Below, one piece after another: positions 34,655-43,106 of a stretch of DNA of 64,000 bases. Every line of letters starts with the position of its first letter. Positions within the stretch are counted from its first letter, which is position 1. The translations under genes were made by a program, and so were the position numbers. The stretch comes from Candidatus Acidulodesulfobacterium acidiphilum (lineage in GTDB: Bacteria > SZUA-79 > Acidulodesulfobacterales > Acidulodesulfobacteraceae): NCBI GenBank assembly GCA_008534395.1, contig SHMQ01000001.1, positions 1 through 64,000 of the forward strand. The letters are read 5' to 3'. Below the pieces are notes generated by a model. The model ran no database searches, was not told the DNA's origin, and saw nothing but the letters and a program-made list of their open reading frames with translations.

Positions 34655-35154
34655 ATCCCGTTTATATAGATATAGGGGAATTTATAAAACCGCACGGTAT
34701 CTTAGGCGAACTTTTATTTAATCTATACAACCCCTTGTCTAACGTTATGGATTCTGAATGCGAACTTTTTATTAAAGAAAACGGCGCATATAAAAAATTA
34801 GAAATCGAAAAAATCAGACGGGCAAACAAAGGTTATCTCATTAAATTAAACGGCGCAGATTCTATTGAATCTGCGGAAAAGTTTAAAAAGACTTCCGTTT
34901 ATATTAATAAAGCCGATATTAAATTGGATAAAGACGAATTTTTAATTTCAGATTTAATCGGTTTAAACTGCTATAACGAAAAAAAAATTAACATAGGGTC
35001 GGTTTCGGAAATTTACGGAGGAGAAACAGACGTTATGGAAATAAAGTCCAGCGCTGCAGTTTACCTGATTCCTATGACGGCTGAAAATATCGAAACTATA
35101 GATATTAAAAATTCAAAAATATCGGTTAAAAACGAAAATAATTATAGAATATAA
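34651..35154 (+). CDS. rimM: 16S rRNA processing protein RimM
   Basis: Late assembly factor for the 30S head domain, 167 residues. N-terminal DIGEFIKPHGILGELLFNLYNP is the RimM signature; the C-terminal PRC-barrel part includes LIGLNCYNEKKINIGSV. It overlaps rpsP by 4 nt and lies 4 nt before trmD. Confidence 0.93.
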   Translation: MNPVYIDIGEFIKPHGILGELLFNLYNPLSNVMDSECELFIKENGAYKKLEIEKIRRANKGYLIKLNGADSIESAEKFKKTSVYINKADIKLDKDEFLISDLIGLNCYNEKKINIGSVSEIYGGETDVMEIKSSAAVYLIPMTAENIETIDIKNSKISVKNENNYRI

Positions 35155-35158
35155 AAAC

Positions 35159-35860
35159 ATGAAGAAGGTAATAGACGTTATATCTATAATGCCGGAATAT
35201 TTTGATTCGTTTTTAAAAAACGGTCTTATAGGAAAGGCTTTAAAATCCGGATTAATGGAAATAAATATTATTAATCCCAGAGACTTTTCAAGCGGTAAAT
35301 ATAAAAGGGTGGACGATAAAATATACGGCGGGGGGGCAGGTCAGCTGTTAATGGCGGAACCTATTATTAAAGCCTTCGAATATTCCGTAAAAAATTTTAA
35401 AAAAAATTATAAAACCGGAAAAAAAGTTGTAGTTATAATGTCTCCATCCGGAAAATTGCTCGACTCGGATACCGCTTCGGAAATGTCCGATTTTGACCAT
35501 ATTATAATAATTTGCGGAAGATATGAAGGCATAGATGCAAGGGTAGCCGATTTAACGGGAGGAATAGAAATATCGATAGGCAGTTATATACTGTCCGGCG
35601 GCGAAATCGCTTCGATAGTTTTCATAGAATCGGTAAGCAGATATTTTAAAGGTTTTTTGGGCAATCAAGAATCGCTTAAAGAGGAAAGCCTTTCCGGCGA
35701 TTTTAAAAAAATATTAGAATATCCCCAATATACTAAACCAAAAACGTTTAGAAATTTATCCGTTCCAGAAATACTTCTCAGCGGAAATCATAAGCTGATT
35801 GAAAAGTGGAGAATGGAAAAAGCATTAAAAAAAACGGAGCAAATAAGAAAAATTAATTAA
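35159..35860 (+). CDS. trmD: tRNA (guanine-N1)-methyltransferase
   Basis: Makes m1G37 in tRNAs reading CNN codons, 233 residues. Trefoil-knot motifs: VIDVISIMPEYFDSF at the start, KRVDDKIYGGGAGQLL, IIICGRYEGIDARV, and IGSYILSGGEIAS. The catalytic Asp region is DKIYGGGAGQ. Part of rpsP-rimM-trmD-rplS. Confidence 0.97.
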   Translation: MKKVIDVISIMPEYFDSFLKNGLIGKALKSGLMEINIINPRDFSSGKYKRVDDKIYGGGAGQLLMAEPIIKAFEYSVKNFKKNYKTGKKVVVIMSPSGKLLDSDTASEMSDFDHIIIICGRYEGIDARVADLTGGIEISIGSYILSGGEIASIVFIESVSRYFKGFLGNQESLKEESLSGDFKKILEYPQYTKPKTFRNLSVPEILLSGNHKLIEKWRMEKALKKTEQIRKIN

Positions 35861-35886
35861 TAATATAAACAAAAGGAGAGACTTAA

Positions 35887-36246
35887 ATGAATATCGTAGA
35901 AAAAATCGAAAATGCGTCGTTAAGAACGGATGTTCCTCAATTTAAATCGGGAGATACCGTCAAAGTATATCAAAAAATAAAAGAGGGCGACAAAGAAAGA
36001 ATTCAGGTTTATGAAGGAGTGGTTATTGCGAGAAAAGGAAGCGGTATCAGGTCGGCTTTTACAGTAAGAAAAATTTCTTACGGCGTCGGAGTCGAAAAAA
36101 CTTTTTTGATTAATTCTCCGCTAATCGATAAAATTGAACTTCTTTATCAGGGAAAGGTAAGGAGGGCAAAATTATACTACTTAAGAAAGAAAAAAGGGAA
36201 GGAAGCTAAAATAGAAAGGCTCGATATGGTTCAGCAGCAGCAGTAA
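35887..36246 (+). CDS. rplS: 50S ribosomal protein L19
   Basis: Ribosomal protein at the subunit interface, 119 residues. Signatures: [52 protein letters not shown] and [27 protein letters not shown] lies 7 nt before the ATG. Last of the rpsP-rplS group. Confidence 0.97.
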   Translation: MNIVEKIENASLRTDVPQFKSGDTVKVYQKIKEGDKERIQVYEGVVIARKGSGIRSAFTVRKISYGVGVEKTFLINSPLIDKIELLYQGKVRRAKLYYLRKKKGKEAKIERLDMVQQQQ

Positions 36247-36309
36247 GTTAAAATGAAAGCTGAATTACGTTTTAGGGTTATTTAATTAACTTTTTTTAAA
36301 TATTGATGA

Positions 36310-36345
36310 TATACTTATAATATTAAACGAATTATCGTAAGTATA
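36310..36345. repeat. Inverted repeat upstream of the phasin-like gene
   Basis: TATACTTA (36310-36317) and TAAGTATA (36338-36345) are separated by 20 nt, within an AT-rich 127-nt gap. TATAAT-like hexamers overlap both arms. It could be a regulator site for the gene at 36374, but AT content makes chance matches likely. Confidence 0.25.
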
Positions 36346-36373
36346 ATTATAATTAATATTTAATGGAGGTTTT

Positions 36374-36772
36374 ATGGAATCGCAAAAAACGGCTGTCGAT
36401 AAGTTTACCGAATTTATAGGATCGGTACTTGGAGTGACCGAGGATAGATTTCAGAAGATTTTAGACGAATTTATAGTCAGCCATAATTTCGGCAAAAAAG
36501 AATCTGAAGTTTTTTCCCAAAAAATGAAAGACATATACGATACAAATAAAAAAAAATTGATGTCTATAGTAGACGAATCCGTAAAAAAAGCCCTTAGCAA
36601 AGCCGATATAGCCAGAAGTTCCGAAGTAAAAGGATTAGAAGAAAAGATCAATATGCTTGAAGAAAAAATTAATAAACGGTCCGGCGCAAATTCTAAACAT
36701 AAAGATACTTCTCGTTCAGCTAAAACTAAAAGCATCGGCAACAGTATTAAAAATAATAAAAAAAATAATTAA
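36374..36772 (+). CDS. Small Lys-rich coiled-coil protein (phasin-like)
   Basis: Unrecognised 132-residue protein. Residues 1-75 are predicted helical with FTEFIGSVLGVTEDRFQKIL and DESVKKALSKADIARS, a short coiled coil follows (EVKGLEEKINMLEEKINK, about 78-96), and the last 35 residues are basic, rich in Ser, Lys and Asn. This layout is reminiscent of phasins and PhaF-type granule or nucleoid proteins, but no family motif is decisive. TGGAGG lies 7 nt before the ATG. It sits 127 nt after rplS. Confidence 0.6.
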   Translation: MESQKTAVDKFTEFIGSVLGVTEDRFQKILDEFIVSHNFGKKESEVFSQKMKDIYDTNKKKLMSIVDESVKKALSKADIARSSEVKGLEEKINMLEEKINKRSGANSKHKDTSRSAKTKSIGNSIKNNKKNN

Positions 36773-36781
36773 TTATGCTAT

Positions 36782-37060
36782 ATGACTTTAAAATCTTATA
36801 GGGTTATTATAAAAGGAATCGTTCAGGGCGTAAATTTTAGAAATTTTACAAAACTTGAAGCCGAAAGAATCGGCATAAAGGGTTATGTAATGAATACTCA
36901 TGACGGTCATGTAGAGGCATTTTTTGAGGGCGAGGAAGAAAAAATTAAGGAAATTATTGCTTCCGTGCATGTCGGTCCGCCATCGTCGAGAGTCAAAGAA
37001 GTTAAACTATATGAACAGGACGGGCTTTCTAATTTCAAAGATTTTAAAATATTAAGATAA
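36782..37060 (+). CDS. acyP: Acylphosphatase
   Basis: Hydrolyses acyl phosphates, 92 residues. The motif IVQGVNFRNFTKLEAERIG carries the phosphate-binding loop and Arg, and GYVMNTHDGHVEAFFEG the catalytic Asn. It starts 9 nt after the phasin-like gene and ends 3 nt from the convergent rsmI stop, leaving no room for a terminator. Confidence 0.93.
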   Translation: MTLKSYRVIIKGIVQGVNFRNFTKLEAERIGIKGYVMNTHDGHVEAFFEGEEEKIKEIIASVHVGPPSSRVKEVKLYEQDGLSNFKDFKILR

Positions 37061-37063
37061 TTC

Positions 37064-37756
37064 TTAGTCTGCTTCCTCTATAGGCGACGGATCGACGATA
37101 ACCGTCAACTCGCCCTTTGTTAATTCAGGCCTGTTTTTAATTTCTTCCGTTATAGTTTTTACGTCTTTTGTTTCTATAAATTCATAAATTTTAGTTAGCT
37201 CTTTTGCGTAGCATATTTTAACGTTGCCCATTATTTCGTTTATATCTGCAAGCAGTTTTTCGACGCTTCTGCCTGGTTCAAAAAGTATAAAAACCCTTTT
37301 TTCATCCTTTAATTTTGCAAGTAATTTTTTTCTTTTTCCCTCTTTTTTAGGTAAAAAACCGATAAAAGTAAATTCCGAAGTATTCAATCCCGATGCCGAT
37401 ATTGCGGTTAATACGCTGGAAGGGCCGGGAATAGGAACTACTTTTATTCCTTTTTCGATACACAAGCGGACTAAATAAGAACCGGGGTCGGATATTAAAG
37501 GCGTCCCGGCTTCGCTGACTAAAACGTAATCTCTCCCTTTCATTATACCGCCGGCGATAGCGTCGGCAGCCGATTTTTTATTATATTCGTGATATGGAAT
37601 TAAGCGTGTTTTAATATGATATTTAGAAGTTAATATCCTCGTTTTTCTGGTATCTTCGCAGGCTATAAAGTCCGCTTCCCTCATTACTTTTAACGCTCTT
37701 ATAGTAATATCTTCGAGGTTTCCGATGGGCGTCGCCACGACGTATAATACGCTCAT
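37064..37756 (-). CDS. rsmI: 16S rRNA 2'-O-ribose C1402 methyltransferase
   Basis: SAM-dependent tetrapyrrole-methylase-fold enzyme, 230 residues. Motifs: LYVVATPIGNLEDITIRA, CEDTRKTRIL, VLVSEAGTPLISDPG and VPIPGPSSVLTAIS. It is shorter than E. coli RsmI and lacks a long C-terminal domain, common in this family. It follows nadE by 4 nt. Confidence 0.95.
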   Translation of the reverse strand: MSVLYVVATPIGNLEDITIRALKVMREADFIACEDTRKTRILTSKYHIKTRLIPYHEYNKKSAADAIAGGIMKGRDYVLVSEAGTPLISDPGSYLVRLCIEKGIKVVPIPGPSSVLTAISASGLNTSEFTFIGFLPKKEGKRKKLLAKLKDEKRVFILFEPGRSVEKLLADINEIMGNVKICYAKELTKIYEFIETKDVKTITEEIKNRPELTKGELTVIVDPSPIEEAD

Positions 37757-37760
37757 AAAA

Positions 37761-38642
37761 CTATGCCCAATCCCTTAAATATCTAAAATCAATATTTATG
37801 GTCCGTTCAGAAACCTTTGCTATTAAAGGCATACGTCTTTTATACTGCGATTTTTTTATTCTTTCATATATGTTGTTTACGATATTTTCTTCAAATCCTA
37901 AAGAAATTACTACTTCGGGTTTATACATTTTATCTATTAAGAGATACATTATATCGTCCGCAGTTTTATATGTAAAACCCAGCTCCGATTCATCCGACTG
38001 CCCTTCCCACAAATCGGCAGACGGCGGTTTATTTATAATATTTTTTGGGATGCCGAGATGCTCCGCAAGCTGATAAATCTGAGTTTTATAAATATCTCCT
38101 ATTGGATTTAAAGCTGAAGCCATATCGCCGTATAAAGTTCCGTAGCCCAGAAGCAGTTCCGATTTATTGCTTGTCCCAAGGACTAACGAATTTAACTTAT
38201 ATGAATAATCATACAGAATAGACATCCTTTCTCTGGCCATTTTATTGCCTTTTCTAAGTTTTAAGGCGATATCGCCTGCAGCATCGGCATTTTCGCTTTT
38301 CTCGGTCTCTTTAGACTCGTTCTTAAAATATTCGTTAATCTGGTTAGATATATCTAAAACGTAATATTTAATGCCTAGCGTATTTACAACTTTTAAAGCA
38401 TCCTCGATACTTGACTTGGAACTGCTTTCATAAGGCATTATTAGAGCCGTTACGTTATCTTTTCCAAGCGCGCTTACAGCCAAAAAACAAGACACAGCCG
38501 AATCTATACCTCCCGACAAGCCCAAAACTACGCTTTTTAACCCCGCCTTTAAAACCTCGCTTTTTATAAAATTACCGAGATGTTTATAAAATAAAGGAAA
38601 ATTTAATTCGTCTATTTTTGGCAGTTCAATTTTATGATTCAT
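37761..38642 (-). CDS. nadE: NAD+ synthetase (ammonia-transferring domain)
   Basis: Amidates nicotinic acid adenine dinucleotide to NAD+, 293 residues. The PP-loop ATPase motif is LGLSGGIDSAVSCFLAV; NKSELLLGYGTLYGDMASALNPIGD and PPSADLWEGQSDE are NadE signatures. The protein has only the synthetase domain, and a separate glutaminase-type nitrilase gene lies 10 nt upstream. The two probably work as a split glutamine-dependent enzyme. Confidence 0.94.
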   Translation of the reverse strand: MNHKIELPKIDELNFPLFYKHLGNFIKSEVLKAGLKSVVLGLSGGIDSAVSCFLAVSALGKDNVTALIMPYESSSKSSIEDALKVVNTLGIKYYVLDISNQINEYFKNESKETEKSENADAAGDIALKLRKGNKMARERMSILYDYSYKLNSLVLGTSNKSELLLGYGTLYGDMASALNPIGDIYKTQIYQLAEHLGIPKNIINKPPSADLWEGQSDESELGFTYKTADDIMYLLIDKMYKPEVVISLGFEENIVNNIYERIKKSQYKRRMPLIAKVSERTINIDFRYLRDWA

Positions 38643-38652
38643 ATAAATCTTT

Positions 38653-39543
38653 TCACTTAACTTTATTATTATCTATTATACTTTCTAATTCTTTAAGGGT
38701 CAGATTTAAATTTTCGTCGCGTAAAAGAGGCGTTTTAAATCTTTCGTTATTAAGCAGATTTAAATTTAATTCCGCTATAATTTCTCCTGTTTCTATATAA
38801 TCTATTTTGCTTTCGATATCGCCCGAAGGGTTTATTGCACATGAACCGCCGGAAAATCCTATGCCGTCTTCAAAACCGACTCTGTTTACGTATATAACGT
38901 AACATTTATAATAGAAAGCAATAACGGAAAGAAGTTCCTCCCACATATTAGTCGAATTAAATTTGTTAAGTCCCGAGGTTATACCTCTCGCCGGAGAAGC
39001 GGAATTGATAATAATTATATGAGCGCCTTTGTTAGCGGCGATATAAGACGACGAAAGATGCCAGGCATCTTCGCATGTCAAGACTGAAATTTTAACGCCG
39101 TTTAAATCGAAAACGCCGAAACCGTCTCCCTGTTTAAAATATCTCAATTCTTCAAACATGCCGTACGTGGGCAGATAAACCTTTCTGTGAATATTAATAA
39201 GTTTTCCGTTAGAAACGCAAAAAGTCGAATTATAAAAATTAAAATCTGCGTCTTTTTCTACGAAACCTGCGATAACGGCAATATTAAGTTCTCTCGATAC
39301 TTCATAAAGAGGTTGGAAGACGGCGGCTTCATCGGAATTAATATCGACGCCTAAATCGTAAACGGAGTCTTTTAAAAAGTAGCCCGTGAGAGAAAGTTCC
39401 GGAAAAACCACTATTTCCGCCCCTTTGTTTTTTGCTGAGGAAATAATATTAATATGGTTTTCTATATTTTTTTCTAAATCCCCCATTTTGGGGTCTGTCT
39501 GCGCTAAGCAGACGTTTATCCGGTTATTGCTTTTATTTATCAT
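38653..39543 (-). CDS. Nitrilase-family glutaminase partner of NadE
   Basis: Carbon-nitrogen hydrolase, 296 residues. The Glu-Lys-Cys triad is visible: Glu in VVFPELSLTGYF, Lys in IHRKVYLPTYGMFEE, Cys in VLTCEDAWH. This is the domain normally fused to the N-terminus of glutamine-dependent NAD+ synthetases, here a separate gene just before nadE in a different frame. It overlaps yraN by 4 nt. A generic amidase role is possible, but position favours ammonia supply to NadE. Confidence 0.87.
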   Translation of the reverse strand: MINKSNNRINVCLAQTDPKMGDLEKNIENHINIISSAKNKGAEIVVFPELSLTGYFLKDSVYDLGVDINSDEAAVFQPLYEVSRELNIAVIAGFVEKDADFNFYNSTFCVSNGKLINIHRKVYLPTYGMFEELRYFKQGDGFGVFDLNGVKISVLTCEDAWHLSSSYIAANKGAHIIIINSASPARGITSGLNKFNSTNMWEELLSVIAFYYKCYVIYVNRVGFEDGIGFSGGSCAINPSGDIESKIDYIETGEIIAELNLNLLNNERFKTPLLRDENLNLTLKELESIIDNNKVK

Positions 39544-39953
39544 TCGAGAATATTTTCAAAAAAAATTAATTTAATCGAACCGCGTTCGATATATTCAATA
39601 GAAATTATGCCATAGTAAATTGTTTTATTGTAGTTTTTTATATTAGACGCAGACGACTGCATTAAAAAAAAATCAGATACTTCAATAATAGTTGAAAGTT
39701 TTCGTTTGTTCACCGCTTCGTAAGGTTTACCGAATCGGTTTTTAAACCTTGTCTTTACTTCTATAAAATTTAAATTGCCGCTTTCGTTTTCGGCAATAAT
39801 GTCTATTTCGCGTCTGCCTTTTTTAAAATTTTTTTTAATAATTCTGTATCCTATTTTTTCTAAAAACTCTGCCGCAACCGCTTCTCCTTCGTCTCCCTTA
39901 GCTTTATTTAACGACTTGTCGTTCATCTTTTTATCGTTTATATTTAGATTCAT
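39540..39953 (-). CDS. yraN: YraN-family (UPF0102) endonuclease-like protein
   Basis: Protein of 137 residues with a restriction-endonuclease-like fold; function unresolved. Signatures: KGDEGEAVAAEFLEKIGY, REIDIIAENESGNLNFIEVKTR (catalytic-type D..E-V-K) and EAVNKRKLSTI. The conserved part begins near residue 17, so the start could be the ATG at codon 1 or codon 10. It overlaps the glutaminase start by 4 nt. Confidence 0.9.
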   Translation of the reverse strand: MNLNINDKKMNDKSLNKAKGDEGEAVAAEFLEKIGYRIIKKNFKKGRREIDIIAENESGNLNFIEVKTRFKNRFGKPYEAVNKRKLSTIIEVSDFFLMQSSASNIKNYNKTIYYGIISIEYIERGSIKLIFFENILE

Positions 39954-40060
39954 TTTATCCGTTAATTAATTTACATATTGATATAATTAATATATCACAT
40001 ATGCCATATGGCTATTATATAATAATAATCATCTTTATATATACTAAATCTTATTAAATA

Positions 40061-40624
40061 TTAAAATTTAAAAGTTTTCCTGTGAATTTTCGTTAATCCG
40101 TATTTTCTAATATTTTTTTTATGTTCGACGGTTGCGTATCCTTTGTGTTTTTTAAAGCCGTATTCCGGATATTTTTCATCGACGTCCGCCATTAGTCCGT
40201 CCCTAAAAACTTTAGCTATTACCGATGCGCAGGAAACTACTTTTACCCTGTCGTCGCCTTTTATTACAGGTATTACTTTTAATCCGGAAATATCCGATAA
40301 ACCTTTCGGCACTATAGGACCGTCTATAATTACGACGTCGGGCTTTACCGATAAACCGTCAAAAGCTCTTTCCATAGAAAGCATAGCCGCCTTAAAAATA
40401 TTAATTTTATCTATTTCCAAATTAGAAGCGATGCCTATAGAATAAGATACGGCGGAACTTAAAATAATATTATAGAACTCTTTTCTTTTTGGCTCGGTTA
40501 ACTGTTTGGAATCTTTTATACCGGTAGGAATTTTATTTTTATCTATTATAACCGCCGCCGATACTACCGGCCCTGCAAGGCAGCCTCTGCCGGCTTCGTC
40601 TATTCCGCATATTTTTAACGGCAT
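40061..40624 (-). CDS. rnhB: Ribonuclease HII
   Basis: Removes ribonucleotides from DNA, 187 residues from the ATG at 40622-40624. That start gives MPLKICGIDEAGRGCLAGPVV with the catalytic Asp-Glu; a longer frame upstream lies inside gltX and is not conserved. Further motifs: DSKQLTEPKR, VIIDGPIVPKGL, and ASVIAKVFRD with Asp. It overlaps the gltX end by 10 nt. Confidence 0.94.
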   Translation of the reverse strand: MPLKICGIDEAGRGCLAGPVVSAAVIIDKNKIPTGIKDSKQLTEPKRKEFYNIILSSAVSYSIGIASNLEIDKINIFKAAMLSMERAFDGLSVKPDVVIIDGPIVPKGLSDISGLKVIPVIKGDDRVKVVSCASVIAKVFRDGLMADVDEKYPEYGFKKHKGYATVEHKKNIRKYGLTKIHRKTFKF

Positions 40625-42063
40625 AAAAAAGCCTCTATTCTTTCTGCGCATCTTTCTTTTCCCAGCGAAAATATCATTTCGTATATAGGAGGACTGACTT
40701 TTTCTCCTGTAAAAGCAAGTCTTATTATCATGGCTTTTTCTTTCATAGTCCATCCGTTCTGCGAAAAAAAATCGTTAAATGCATTTTTTATTAATTCTAT
40801 TGAGACTTTCAAATCTTCCAAATTTTTTGCGTCTGTAAAAATCTTATCGTCCAAACTTATTATAAAACCCTTAAAAGACGACAAAAAATCCACATCGTTT
40901 TGATTAAAATTAAATTCGTTAATAACGCCCGTATTATATTCAACGGTTTTATTTAAGAAAAAATCTAATTTCCGTCTTAACTCGACGAGAGTTTTGGAGC
41001 GGGATTTAAGGGAATCAACAAGGGCAGCCGTTTTTATGTCTTCGTTAAGCAAGGTTTGAGAGTCTTCCGATATATCGTTTATAAGTTTTATTAAGGTAAA
41101 CGGGTCTTTCGATTTTATATAATGGGAATTGAGCCATAATAATTTTTCGGTATTAAAAATAGCGGCGGATTTGCTTATGTTTTTTAAATCGAAAAATTTT
41201 ATAATTTCATCCATAGAAAGAATTTCGTCGTTACCATGAGACCAGCCGAGCCTAATGAGATAATTAACTAAAGCTTCAGGTAAAAATCCTTCCTTTTTGT
41301 ACTGGATGACGGAGGTAGCGCCGTGCCTTTTAGAAAGCCTTTTGCCGTCAGGACCGAGTATCATGGAAACATGAGCAAATTCCGGCGCTTTAAAGCCTAA
41401 AGCATTATACAGCATTATCTGTTTAGGCGTATTACTTACATGGTCGTCGCCTCTAAGCACGTGCGTTATTCCAGACAAAGCATCGTCTATGACTACGGCA
41501 AAGTTATATGTAGGAATTCCGTCTTCCCTGACTATTACGAAATCGTCTATTTCTTTGTTTTCTATGCTTATAACCTGATTTCTTATTAAGTCTTTGAAAA
41601 ACGTGGCGGACCCTGCTTCTCTGCCCACTTTAAACCTTATAACGTGCGGCGTTTTTAGCATTTCGGCATCAGGCTTTAATTCACGGCATCTGCCGACGTA
41701 CATAGGTTTTTTGTTTTCGGCTATAAGTTTATTTCTGTCTTCTTCTAAAAGCTCTTTTGAGCAAAAACAATAATAAGCCTTTCCTTCTTTTAAAAGTTTT
41801 TCTACGTAAGAATTATAGATATTAAGACGTTCGGATTGATGCAATATTTCTTCGTCAGATATAATAGACATCCATTTAAGGCTTTCTATTATATCTTCTT
41901 CAAATATTTTTTCGGAACGTTCAAAATCAGTGTCTTCAATTCTTAAAACAAATTTTCCGCCGTTATGTTTGGCATAAACATAGTTAAAAAGAGCCGTCCT
42001 TGCTCCGCCTATATGCAGATAGCCCGTAGGACTCGGAGCAAATCTTGTTTTTATTGTATCCAT
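40615..42063 (-). CDS. gltX: Glutamyl-tRNA synthetase
   Basis: Class I synthetase, 482 residues. N-terminal TRFAPSPTGYLHIGGARTALFN carries the HIGH motif; the KMSKS equivalent is DGKRLSKRHGATSV. The C-terminal anticodon-binding region looks complete. Whether it is discriminating cannot be told; no glnS or gat genes are in the window, although a tRNA-Gln is. Confidence 0.96.
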   Translation of the reverse strand: MDTIKTRFAPSPTGYLHIGGARTALFNYVYAKHNGGKFVLRIEDTDFERSEKIFEEDIIESLKWMSIISDEEILHQSERLNIYNSYVEKLLKEGKAYYCFCSKELLEEDRNKLIAENKKPMYVGRCRELKPDAEMLKTPHVIRFKVGREAGSATFFKDLIRNQVISIENKEIDDFVIVREDGIPTYNFAVVIDDALSGITHVLRGDDHVSNTPKQIMLYNALGFKAPEFAHVSMILGPDGKRLSKRHGATSVIQYKKEGFLPEALVNYLIRLGWSHGNDEILSMDEIIKFFDLKNISKSAAIFNTEKLLWLNSHYIKSKDPFTLIKLINDISEDSQTLLNEDIKTAALVDSLKSRSKTLVELRRKLDFFLNKTVEYNTGVINEFNFNQNDVDFLSSFKGFIISLDDKIFTDAKNLEDLKVSIELIKNAFNDFFSQNGWTMKEKAMIIRLAFTGEKVSPPIYEMIFSLGKERCAERIEAFLCR

Positions 42064-42092
42064 AATAAATATTAAGGAGTTTATAAAAATAT

Positions 42093-42914
42093 TTAATATA
42101 TAACGATAGAAGAATATCCGACTACGCTTGAATAATCGCCGGTAACTTCTCCTGAATTGGTATATCCTATAATTTTTGCTTTGGTTCGTCCGGCCATTTT
42201 GGCGACGTTAATCATTATGGATGCGGGGATAAAACCGCACATCGTAATATCGTTTAACCTTACTTTTTCGTACAAACCCCGTGAATTTAAATCCAGTATT
42301 TCTTTTATCGCGATATCGTCCTTATATTTTGCCGACTCGGCCGGTTCGTAATGAGTCATATCGGAACTTGCTACTATTAAAACATCGTCCATTAAATCTA
42401 ATTTTTTTAAAGCGTTATATATAGCTTTTGAAGCGTTAACAACGTCATTGTATCTGATAAACGAAATAACTATAGGAACTATAGAAAAATCTTTTTTTAA
42501 ATTGTATATGAGCGGAATCTGAACTTCAACGGAATGTTCTTTTAAATGAGCCTGTTCGTCGGCAATGAAAGGACTGTCTGCGCCGTCGATAATAGCATCG
42601 GCAAGTTTTGAATTAATCGGAACGGAGAAATCTCTAAAATCATATTTTCCTTTATTCATTACCGAATAGTCAGCTCCCATACCAGTATGGTTCGGACCTA
42701 TAATAATTATATTGTTTTTTATATCGATGCTCGAATATCCTTCGTAAGCAATTTTTCCTGAATATACGTAACCGGCGTGCGGCGATATAATCCCGAATGC
42801 ATCTATTTTTTTGCCGGCAGCCGGTATAACCGCTTTAAAGGAATCTATGAAATTATTTATGTTATTTAATCCTTCCGGATAAAAATAACCCATTACCGCA
42901 GCTTTTCTTATCAA
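42093..42914 (-). CDS. amrB: AmmeMemoRadiSam system protein B (MEMO1 family)
   Basis: MEMO-family protein, 273 residues, structurally like class III extradiol dioxygenases; role unknown. Motifs: GIISPHAGYVYSGKIAYEGY, IIIGPNHTGMG, EHSVEVQIPLIY, and ASSDMTHYEP. The start is TTG at 42912-42914, giving IRKAAVMGYFYPEG as in the family, with AGGACGG 8-14 nt upstream; the next ATG is seven codons in and would cut conserved residues. Its radical-SAM partner lies at 58660-59712. The 190-nt gap upstream holds an 8-bp inverted repeat (GAGCATAT, 42953 and 43047) and no gene. Confidence 0.92.
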   Translation of the reverse strand: MIRKAAVMGYFYPEGLNNINNFIDSFKAVIPAAGKKIDAFGIISPHAGYVYSGKIAYEGYSSIDIKNNIIIIGPNHTGMGADYSVMNKGKYDFRDFSVPINSKLADAIIDGADSPFIADEQAHLKEHSVEVQIPLIYNLKKDFSIVPIVISFIRYNDVVNASKAIYNALKKLDLMDDVLIVASSDMTHYEPAESAKYKDDIAIKEILDLNSRGLYEKVRLNDITMCGFIPASIMINVAKMAGRTKAKIIGYTNSGEVTGDYSSVVGYSSIVIY

Positions 42915-43106
42915 TTTAAAGCACCGTCCTAAGTTAATCGAATTTTAATTGCGAGCATATTTTTTGCGGCTAAATGTAAATATAATATTGTTTCTAATCT
43001 TCTAATTAATACATAACAACCTTTGGCTTTTATAAGCGCATTCGAAGATATGCTCTCAATGACATTTACTAAGTTATATATAATATTATATCACTAACTT
43101 TTTATT

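Noticed and set aside
40625-40753. N-terminal extension of RNase HII inside gltX
   Set aside because: The added residues overlap conserved gltX coding sequence in another frame and precede the canonical GIDEAGRG start region.
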